The notes beneath the pieces were generated by a model. It did no database searches. It worked only from the letters and a program-made list of their open reading frames with translations, and was not told where the DNA came from. 64,000 nucleotides of DNA. Source: Elysia marginata (taxonomy: Eukaryota > Mollusca > Gastropoda > Plakobranchidae). Numbering within the stretch: the stretch's first letter is position 1; each line of letters starts with the position of its first letter. Made by a program: the position numbers and the translations under genes. Positions 23,687-35,456 of this stretch are shown here, one piece after another. The stretch lies in the NCBI GenBank assembly GCA_019649035.1, contig BMAT01006179.1, positions 283,687 through 347,686 of the forward strand. Reading direction: 5' to 3'.

Positions 23687-26600
23687 CTGTAAAAAAGAAG
23701 AAGGCTTATCATTTAAACTTTAAAGTATTTAAATAAAGGTGGTTACAAAATACATCATGGGTTAGGAATTTTTCCTTTGTCTGGAAATGTGTATATACAA
23801 CAGCACTGTCAAACTATAAGGCAATTTTAACCTCAGAAAATTTAGAAAAAAAAATTGGCTGCAATTTCCCCTTAATATTGAAGTCAACTCTCGCATTAAG
23901 TAGACACTACCACGCTGCCCCATCTTTTCATCTTCATTTAGGTCACTATTGTCATGATAGGCGTAAATCCCTGAAGCTTTCTTATGTCAATCGAAGGATT
24001 ATATCTCGATGCACAGAAGAACATGAATGCAGCGGAAATTTTTGATCCACAAAAAATCCTGCTACAGGCAAGTTCCGGCAATAGGAATGCAAAACATTAA
24101 TTAGCAAATTAAATCAACATACAGTAGTATCCGGTTAAACGCACTCCAGTTAAATGCATGCTACTGTTAAACTAACGCCAAATCGCTATGACCGATTTAT
24201 TTCTATATAATCAGTATACCCTAAACGCACGTTATATCAGCTAAACGCATGCTATGAAATCAGGAAAATTTATCTTTTAAGTGGACCAAGCAACCACCGG
24301 GATGCGAGTGATAGCAAGCTCGCTCGTTTTGAGTGAACGGCCAGCATCACTCCACAGAAATTAGCAGGCCTATCTACCCACGCACGTTGTGTGAAGGGTA
24401 AGACATGGGGGCACGAGTGTGAAGGGAGAGGGTAAAAGATGGACAAAGACCTGTGGGGCGTGGATGAACAAATCAGATGACGCAAATTGCCAACACATCG
24501 CCCGCCCATACTGTAATCGACTAAGTGACTGACAGTTACAGGTGGACTGTAGGCTAGCCCTTGACCTGTGTAGCATTGTGTGATTGGCTTTCTTCTTGTC
24601 CCGATCACGCCTCCACTCTCCCTTTGTTTCTTCCTTTTGGTTGCAGAGCGATAGGCCTTATTGCTAGACGTAAACCTTTCTTTCATTTCACAATAATCTG
24701 TACAGCATGCAAGACGTAGTCTAGACCTTGTCAGAATGTTGTGATTCATCGGTTGTCAATCTCTTTAGATCTAATTCCAAGCCAGTTTGAATTCCTAAAG
24801 CCTTGGAGATTGTTAAAAAGATATTTCACTTATCTCACTTTTGGAAATATAGAAACAACTACATCTTCTGAGAGAAAAAAAAAGAACAGACCCCCACTCC
24901 CCCAACCCCCACCACACACACACACAAAAGAGAGCAATAAATATCGTCCAAACGATGTACCTGGATTTCTTAATCCTGGCTATCTACCGTCCATGCATGA
25001 TGTTTGTATAAAAAAACTTTAATCAAGGGAAACAACTCGCTTTTATTATAATTATGTATCGTACTCTAAAGGGAAATAACTAGTATTTTTTACTACTTTT
25101 CATAAGTGCACGCATCTCCTAAACGCACGCTTTTTGGGTCTCCCAAGTGCCGTGCGTTTAACCGGATACTACTGTATTGTAGTTTTTGTACATCCATTAT
25201 ATGCTTAGATCTACAAGTATCATCTTGATTTCGTCTCAGTGCCTTTCACTCATCACTGGACAGGCCAATGACAACTTTGTACACAGCTTCAGCTCTCCAC
25301 TCCCAACCCCTTACAATGCACACCCACTTGTCAAGTAAACAAAGGAACGCAAGAACCTTTGATTATCAGCCAAGCCCAGAATGGACCTATGGTCTTATGT
25401 AAGCTTTGTCTAATGTGCTCACACTATTACAGAAAGGTTCCTTTTTTATGCATACTATCATTTCTTTAAAGCTCAATCAATTTCTCCCACTGCATCCAAG
25501 TCCTGGTCTATCTCTGCCCTGTTAAATTCATGCACAGGTAAAAGACTTTATGCAGAGAAACAAAAGGGGATTCCTCTAAAGTTGTGCAGTGAGGATGGTC
25601 CTGCTGCAGCTGGTGCTGCTATAGTAGTGCACTTCTGTTACTGTATCTTTTTATTTTAACTTCTACGTTTATGCCAAAATAGTGATCACCAATCAATTCA
25701 ACATGGTCAAATTAGATGAAAATGTATGATGAGCAAAATTTTTTTCTTGTCTGCTATAGAGACTGACAGCTGCTACCTTGTAAGTTGTATTTCCATCTTT
25801 AAATTTGATTACTTTCAAAATCTACCTAGCCCCACAGTCTTTGTAGAAATCTTTTCTGACTGATGCCTATACCTTTGGAAAGATTTTTTAAAAATATGGT
25901 TTTTTTTGGATGACATATTTTTTATAAAAGTTCAAAATTTACCTTTCTGAAAAAAGTTAAAAAAAGTCATTTATTGGGATTTCTTTAAAGCTACCCCAAA
26001 TATTGCAAAAAGTCCACATTTTTCTTATTCGTATCAATCAAAGGGATCCACACACCAAATTTCAAAATGATTGGGAAGAAAATGAAAGAGAAGATAGGCT
26101 ACAGGAGCGGAAAAAAAATCACAATTATAGTTGGAAAAATAAGAAGAAAATTGTTTAAAAATACCAGGCTGGAGCGCTGATAGACAATCAAGGAACCTGA
26201 ATTTTACAGATTTGTTGGTGGATTTTTACTGTAAAATAGCTGAACTTAAAAAGTCTGTAAACTTGAACCTCAAAATGATGTGATCTGTGATCAAGTTGCC
26301 ATCTCCCTCCCCTATGTATTTGTGTGTTCTGGATAGTAACCTTGCTTGCTGACTATTTCTCATAAGCCTTGCATGCTTTAAAGAAGTAAAACTAAGAAAC
26401 TTAGAAAATTTTGAACTATGAAAGTTTTGAATTATCAGACTTCAATTTTGGATTTCCACTGTATGCTGTAAAGGCACTAGATTATGTGAGGCTGTGTTAA
26501 TTAGGGCCACAACTATCATCTCAGTAAGATGATCACAAAAAATCAAAACCCTGAATTCAGTATTTTGAGTCAAAGTAGCACTTTTAGTGCAGCCTCTTCC

Positions 26601-29600
26601 CTAAATCGTTTTATGCGTAAACTTAAAGAACTTAAATACTATGTAAACAGTTTTCATATAAATTTAAAAATTTCTTCATACAAACCTTTTCATGCATTTT
26701 TCTTTAGAGGTGACGAACTCTTTGTCTGTGAACCTTTCATTCCGAAGAATATTTTTCACTGTTTGCTTGCTTAGACATAAGTCAACATGGGTATTTAGCT
26801 GGTCCAGGGGCCAGTTCAGTTTTTGTTGTTTACATATTGGACATGAAATCATTTCTGATTCAGGTCTGGAATTACTCGACTCATCAAGACATGGAATGAA
26901 TTTCATTGGCTCGCTTTTTTGTACGTAAATGTCTGCCTTACTTAATGAAGTACCTGGTGTGATTTCAATAACCTGATGATCAATGTTTGTGCCTTCATTG
27001 TTAATCTCTTTAGAGTTAGACAAATCATTACCTCCATAACAAAAAGCACTTTGTTGATTGAGTTCTTTTAGTAAGCCATTTGATGAACAATTGGATTCAG
27101 TTTCAGGTTTTTCCTCAGCACCATTGACCTTATTTCCAACCTGAAGTTTACCCTGCGGATTCTGATCCAGCTTGCGAATAAACTTAAACATTCCAACGTC
27201 TTTAGATGAGGAAGGCTCTCTTCTCTTCAACAATTTTGAAGGTGTACTTTGCTGTGCCCAACTATGAGAGTTGATGTTGTTAGGTTCACTATCACATGTG
27301 TGCTCTATCGGCATGGAAAACTTTGAACTTTCATCATCATCATCATTATCCAAATCTTCCTGATCAAGATGGCTGCTCTTGGAGGTGCAAACATCATAAA
27401 AATTTGGTTGAAACTCTTGCTTGTTCTGCAGACCTGGTAAACATGAATTTGAACATTCCTCTGAGTTAAGGGCGCCCTGGTCTTTCCTATCCATTCTCTT
27501 GAACATATCTACCACAGAAATTTGATTCGCCTGTTCTGGACACAGCTTTGACATCCGAACACCTGGAGATCCAAACAAAACTAGTTTGTTTACTCGATAG
27601 ATCATTATAACTGGCCAATCCTATATACTTCCCTATGACATAAGAACCTGCTTACATATTTCCAAAAATTAATGTTTTGAAAACAGTATTAGATATGTAA
27701 ATCTTTGTAGTTGCAACTTTTTTGTAGCATCATATTAGCTCAGTGCAGTGCATACCACAAGAAACATAATTTTCAGAGTTCTGATGTCTATTCAACTTTA
27801 AAAAAGTGGGAGAGTAGGGAACGGTTGGAGGAGTAATAACAACCAAAGGAAAGCAAGTAAAGTTACAATATATACAAGACTTTAAAATAAGGAATTACAG
27901 TCCAGTCCATATATTTTGAACGTCAAGGGAGCAAGGTTAACTTCAAATAATCCATATTCCAACCTATCGGTTTTTATATTGATGAAATAAGATCAGTTAG
28001 ATGACAATAGCCTGAATATTATTTTTGAAATAAATTATCAAGGTTCAAGTTATCTGGATTCAACTTTACCGAATAGGTCTGCAAACATTTTATTCTCTAT
28101 TTATTGAACCATTCAGTTATCAACATTTGGGGTTACTACAATGCACAAACAAAAAGTCTATGTCATGGGAATGAAGAGAAACAACATTAAGGCACTGGGC
28201 ACACATTGGATGTGAAATATAAATATAAGTGGTAAGAAGCAGAGCTATGTACATATGATAACTGCTCATGAAAATCAGGAAAATCTTCATGACCCTTTGA
28301 TGTTTGTGGCCCATGGAGAATATAACTATCAATGTTTTTTGTTGTTGCTTTTTTTTTTCAAAACAAGTCATTAATTTGCCCAACTATTTTGATCAGTAAA
28401 AGGCTTTTAGTTTTACCATGTCAAAATTTTGCCCTGCCCTGTCACCACCTATTGGTTTTACCATGGGTATCTATCTGGTCACTTCAAGCTTTCATATTTG
28501 TATGTTTATATCACAGGTAAACAAAAAACAAGTGTGGAGTAGGGAAATGTGGGACACATCAGAGTACTGGACTGGTAGCTAATCGATTCTGCTCAAATCA
28601 AGAGTCGTATTGTTGCACATTTTTTAAAGAGATTGTAAAGAGTTTTATGAGATAAACAGCTGCCAGCGCTAGCTTTGATAATTTTGTCACCAAGCATGAC
28701 AACAAAACATACAAATTGCAAGGTGGCTGTAGAAAAGTGATTGCCAATACAGGTGGTCAGCAAGGCAGGTTTGAGTGTATAACAATTGAGATCCTGTATT
28801 TTCATATTATTTGATAAAAGAATTTGATGCAAAGGGGCAGGGAGACCAGTAGATCTCCATCAAGTCTTTTATTTTGTAATTTGATTGAACTGGAGAGAAC
28901 AATGGCTGATTAAAATAAAACTTATTAAATTTGAAACTATTTATGCAGTATTCACCCATTAATCTTAAATGCAGAAAACCTGGAAGCGCTGCATCTATCT
29001 CTGTTTGTAACAAAGCCTGTGCAGCTTTAAAGAGAGTTGTCTCATCATTAGTGTAGTGAGCAAGAGTATAACTTCTTGTTTTTACTTCAAACTCCACAGT
29101 TTTTATCTTGAGTGTCAACGTCTTACCCTGAAAAATACAAAATAGAATGGTTTAAACATTTGTTAAAAAAACAAGCTCATGGGCTTTCCATAGCAACTTT
29201 AGATTTATTGCCTTTATGGCGCACGATTAGATCTGAAGTTTGTTCAAACAAAATTAAAGGGAAGGGCTCTCTGAACATTCTGCCCCAATTGCAGCAGAGC
29301 AACTTAAACATTATCATGAAAGTTAAGGGTTAAATGATCTTCCTTCAACTGCAATACTATAAGGAATTTACTATCTATTATTGGGGTAAAAGTTTAAATT
29401 AATAAGTTAATAAAAAAAAGTATAATAATTAGAAAGCAAAAAAGTAGACTCTTTTATTCTGATTAAACTTAAAATTACTTGATATTATTTAAATTTGAAC
29501 AATTGATATGTATCTTTGACCCTGAATAAACATGAAAGCTAGTTTACTTGAAAAGATTATTAAAATCAAAAGCCAAAACATTTAAGCTTTAAGCCTTTAC

Positions 29601-32600
29601 CAATTTCATAGCCATTAAGAATTTTTGATAAAATTTCAGAATTGAATTATGTCAAATATGAAATATATATGGACACTTGAACACTGATGATCATTAAGAT
29701 CTTCAAAGTTCGGAAAAAATATTAACAAACTTTTTGTTGTACCAATGGCCAGATCAACAACAAAGAGCAAAAAAAAATAATGCTGTTACTAAGCTCCACT
29801 GCTTCTTTTTCTTCTTCCTCTTCCTGTCCGACTTCAAGGACGGCTGTTCTTTTACAGGCTGCCATCATTTCAAAGTCCAGCAGTGAGCCTGCAGCTTCCG
29901 CCAAACTCAGTCCCTTGCTGGATTGGCTTGCATTCTGGCATGGTGTTCTCCAGTGATACCCCAGAGAATCTCCCACCTTCAGGCAATTGATTGAACACGT
30001 GGTGTCTGAGTTTGTTGTGACTGGTTCTGAGTCTGAATATAATGACTTGGTCATGTCCTAGCTGGCTGAATATGGAGTTGTTGGAGCTACGCTGAAGATG
30101 CTGTGCTCTCCATCTGATGTTAATGGCTGCTCTTGAGAATCATGAATTGTGTTAGCATGGTATTTCATAGAAAGGTTTGTTTACATTGCAGCAAACAAGA
30201 AAAAAAACACACTATATATTTTTAGTGGTGTACTTATACCATTAAGCTAATCAAAGAACATTTCAGTGTCATAGATATTAATCTCCATTGGAAAATGCAA
30301 GGAAATTTCAAAATTTTAGTACATTTCATTATAGTTCATATGACAAAAAAGACCACGTTTTACCATAGTTTTGTCATCTTTCATGTCCTCTGAAAGATTC
30401 TGACAGAGTTCTTTGCATTTTTGATGGAGCACTTTGGGATCACTGATATCACTGAATGTGCGCTCTGTGCTTATACTCTTTCGAACACCATCTCTGAAAA
30501 GGAAAATTATAAAGTGTAAAAATGAATCAGACACTTAATAAACTGTAAAAATAAATCAGACACTAAATTAACACACAGTTATATTTAATACTAACTTTGA
30601 AGGCTTGTTAAAAAATTGATAAGACCTGAACACAATACATATATTTCTCTAAATCTCAAATGCTCCTATTTTGCTTCATAAGGTTCTTTTCCTACCTGTC
30701 AAGGCTTGTAGAGCCTATTCCAGCTGAAATCCTCATGAAATGCTGAAATGATGTAGGGCTAAATAAATGATACAACATTGCTCTCTGTGTGAATAGATCT
30801 TTGCAGGTCACCACTCTTATAGATCCAAGAAGCTTTTCTGTAACTTTACCAATTCCAGAAATCTGACAGTGGAGATAAAAAAAAAATGAAGCCAAACTAT
30901 AAGGATCTTGATTCTTATCACACCAAACACCAGTTAACTTACATGTGATACAAGAATATGATTATAGTAGTCATGAGCAAAGCTAAAAAATTCGCACTGA
31001 ATTTAATTTCCATAAAACTTAAATGAAACATCCAGTGAGCCTGATAATTAATATTAAAAGAGCCCACCAATAAAATCTTTATTGTACCTAATACAAGCTA
31101 GAACTTATACATACATTTCAATTTCTAAAAAGTATAATTAACCTTTTTTAACAGTGAAGAAGCATAGGAAGTTAATCATACATGCTATGTCTTGTGAGTT
31201 ATACGAGGGGGGTTTGATTGAAGGGTATTTTTACAAGCCCAATTCCACTTCAAAGGTGTTCTCAGGGCTTGGGTCCCAATGACAATTTACAGGCTGCCAC
31301 CCAAAGACTAGCGGGGATACCATGACTTAGCCTCAGCCAGTCACATTATACTGACACCGACCCAACCAGTAGGGGCCCGGACTGTGCTCGGCTGTGTTTC
31401 GAACCCGCGACCTCTTGGCCACGGAGCGAAGCCACTACCAACTGAGCTATCTAGGCCCCCTATACGAGGGGGGACCTAAAGAAAATGGGACTAGTCCTAT
31501 CAAATAAGAAGTACTTTAAGGAATAGCACTTAAGTTATTTACAGCTTAAACTACTTTCCATAGACATTGGAACATTTTTGAAGTCAAGCTCACAGCATTT
31601 TCAATACAGGTATTCGCATCATTTTGGGGTATTCCTACAGGGCACTGAAGAACGGCTGATTTGAGAGCAATCAGCAGTTGGAAAAGTACCTGTAAGTATC
31701 TTTTTTTTTTTTTTTTTTTATTTCCAAAAAAATATCAAAATTGGCCTAGCCATTATATTTCAGTACAGTTTCCAAAACAGTCATTTTTGAATAGTGACCT
31801 ATTATAGAACAACCAAGTCCCCATTTTAAACTACAAAAATTGGATCATTTGTAAAGATTAGTGTGGCAATTGGCAAAGACGCAAGTGAAATCAACAATTT
31901 TGATTTTTTCGGAAATAAAAAAAAAGAAAATTTACTGTTTAAGAAAAAAGACATTCAAAAGGTAGACTTTTTTAGCACGCAGAATATTGGGTAAGTCTCA
32001 TTTTGTTTGGTTCTCCCTCTAACATTTATCCATGAATGTTTCGGATAATTTTTTCCTCTTGCTTCTTTCAAACTTGAACATAATTATTCTAATTTTCACA
32101 ATTTAAGTACATAATTATTTATTTTAAGACCATATAACCTGTTACTGAGACCAAATATTTGTAAATATATATTTGAATATTATTTACTTGTATCTTATCA
32201 TAAAATGAATGATGACCTTTGCATTTCAAATTAGTCAAACCTGCCTAACTGACCACATGTATTGGTGACCACTTTTCTATGACTCCCAAGCATTTTTTCT
32301 ATGTTTTGATGTCCTCCATGATGACCACGGGAAGCTTTTTTAAATCACAGTATGCTTAACAATCTCTTTAAAAAACCTCTGCCATGCAACCATTCTCCAC
32401 CGGAGAGGAACTCGTTAGCCACCATCCACCATGAATCTCCCATTCTATATCATTAAATTATGTGTTTAATACAGTATTTGTTCCTTTAATTAAGCAGAAA
32501 GAAAAATGTTTTCTATTAAAAAAAAAATAATTAAAAGAACTGAATTTTACAGGTTTACAAGCATGATGCCCATCTTATTGATCTTCAATGGTTGCCTGGG

Positions 32601-35423
32601 CAGGATTGACTGTAATTTAAGTTCTCTTCTTTTGCATTATCTCTTTCAAAACATATTACCTGTACTCATTAATACAGCTCAGTTGCACAAACCTTTCTGA
32701 TAGGAAGATCTTGAATAAAGCTCATGATTTCTTCCTTGTCTGGTTTAATATGGTACTGTCCATTAGGCTTGTTCTTGTCGGAACATACTTTTGCTAACAT
32801 TGTGTTCGGTGCTATCCCTGTAAAGTAATGGGCAAAGAAAGCATAATACAATTGGCAGCCATTGTTTTTTTCATAATCTAAAGTAATGGGCGAAGAAAGC
32901 ATAATACAATTGGCAGCCATTGTTTTTTTCATAATCTAAGTACCTTTGTATAATTGATTAGGTTATTTGCGTGTGTGTTCACAATTCACGCTTCATATAA
33001 AGCGGAATCCTGTTAAGATAAACCTCTCTGGGACCGAAAAGAAGTTTATCTCATTCAGAGTTTATAAACAGTAACATTATAAGGGAAAAAATGAAAAGGA
33101 ACTAAAAATATGCTTTATATTAAATAAAAGTTCATCTTAACAGGGTTCATCTTGACATGATTCTACTGTACCTAAGACAAAGGTTTGAAAACTTATAGAA
33201 CTATATGATATATACCAAATTGGAGCCCCTTCTAAAAGTACTTTTGTTTAAAATGAGGTCTTGGAGATTATTTTTTTCACAATTTATTCAATTTTCAGTA
33301 GGTGCCAAACTTGAGATTTAGATTTGAAGCCTAGCCATTTCAAAAGCTAGACAGCATGCTCAAAACAAGTTCTTTTTTTTTTTTTGCACTTCTCTAGGGG
33401 AAATTTCATCTTAAGTCAAATTTAAGCCCTCCCGTTTCAGAGGCAAAGCACTGTGTTTGACAAAAAGTTTTTTATCTAGGTCACAGTAGGTGCATCTTTT
33501 TGTTTGGATTGGTTAACTTGCGTCTAGTAAGGATAACTTGCCAAACAAATTATTCAATAATAAGGCTAAAAACGAAATAGAGATATGAAACACAGAAGGG
33601 GGGGGGGGGTAAAAAAGGTAGATAAAGACATTACATGAATAGGCCAAAGTGTTGCAGATCTTGGGTAACTAAAACAAAAATTCTTCTTTTTAAAGCGCAG
33701 CCTTTTCCGGTGATTCTTTCATAACCTTCGGTGTGAGAACAATGAAAGCAATAAACATTCTTCTACTATATACAATGGTTGTGTAAATAAATTAAAAGCT
33801 ATCAGACATCACTGATATGAAGAAACAGTTTTTAAAAACGAGATAGAGACAGTACCAATCTGCGGACTAAACTAGATCTAGTTGAAATTCAGTTCACACA
33901 CAATTTTCACACAGAAAAAATTTGTTGTGGGGTAACCGCATTTTAGAAATTCAATTCAATAGGCCCTACGCTATTATTAGATTAAGGTTATACAGCATGT
34001 GCTAAAAGTATCTGTTGGCCTATTTACCTGCACTAGCAGTCAAACGGGTCCTCTGTTCAATTCGAGATCTTATCTCCAGCACTGCATCTTCGACAGTCAA
34101 TCCAAACACCTTACAGGCATATCTTGGGTAAACCTTCTTACACTCATCACACACTTTAAGATGTGTAGAAAAGTTGTCCTTATCTAGAAAAGTTTGCAAA
34201 ACCTCATCTGATAAATCATGATCCTGAAATTTTGGGCTGCAGATCAAGGTTGGTCTTAATACAGAGTTGAGATCACATTGACAAGTGTCTCTTTCAGAGG
34301 TCGCAAAGGGTTCGGTGTTCAGTTCACGCAGAATAAACATCCTGCTTGAGGGACACGACTGCAAGCGTTTCTGTAAATGATCTTTCAAATCCAAGTATGC
34401 TTCATCTAAACTCATAGGCCAGAAGTCAGGATCATATTGAGCCATCACCTGGCGGATCTCTCTACTCACAGCAGTATATTTGTCAAAATTTAGCTTCACT
34501 ATTACCAAATCAGGACATAACTTGAGTGCAATAAATCCTGGCATGGCTGCTCTTACTCCAAATCGTCTTGCTAGATAATTTGATGTACTCTGTAGAATAA
34601 TGAAATGTTGCATGATTACACTGTGTCTTGTATTGAGCTTATTTTAAATTGCAATTCATGAAGCATGACAAGACTTTTTATTTTTATCTTAGGACAATGA
34701 ACTCATATTAATAGTAAAAAAGAATCTTTTTGCATCTTTTCAGCTTTAGAAAATTGTGGTGCTTTTCTTCAATTATCAAATGACAAAAAAGAACAAAGGG
34801 ATACCCTCAGTCATGATGTATTGTCTATAACAGTGTTTGCCGTTTTAAGTAACACAAAAAGCCCTTAGGTAAAAAAATACCTTAGCCTAGACAGAGTTTG
34901 ACTGTTCATGAGTAGACATAAGATCCTAAAGTTTGGACATTTATTTGGCATTTTCAACTGATCTTTTTTAGGTTAAAAAAAAAAAAATAATTCATCCACT
35001 CTGCAACTTTGTACTCTGCAGTAGTTGGCCTGTTTATCCAACAAGTATTTGCAATGTAATGGTAAAGTCAATAGTTAACTGTACCATCTCAAAATTATAA
35101 AGAAAAGAAAATTAGGACTGCCAACCAAAGCAGGTTTCCTTAGCTTAAATATAATACTGAAAAAGAAATGAGCCTTGGTAGATAAGTTGAAATGAAAACT
35201 TTATCTTGAAATGCCCAAAATATTGACACATGGAACTGCAGTATGAAGCTGCTGTTGTAACACATGGATACACCATAAATGTCATCACAAGCTTTAACAG
35301 GGGTACAAACCCCATTCCCCATGATTGCCACACCTTTAGCCTTAGTCTCAAATATATTTATTAAAAGAAATGCTGCAGGATTCTCTAATTCTAAACTTAC
35401 TTCATGAAAAGTGTGCATGAGAC

Positions 35424-35456
<33 letters not shown>

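Noticed and set aside
26676-26690. POLK ending at the TGA at 26676
   Set aside because: A donor precedes the stop, and an in-frame downstream exon supplies the expected C-terminal PIP box; the short ending is probably intron read-through.
35140-35418. 92-codon frame in POLK intron 3 as an extra exon
   Set aside because: Exons 3 and 4 join in frame to a fully conserved block (MDML then STSNY), leaving no room for an insert, and the frame matches no polymerase sequence.
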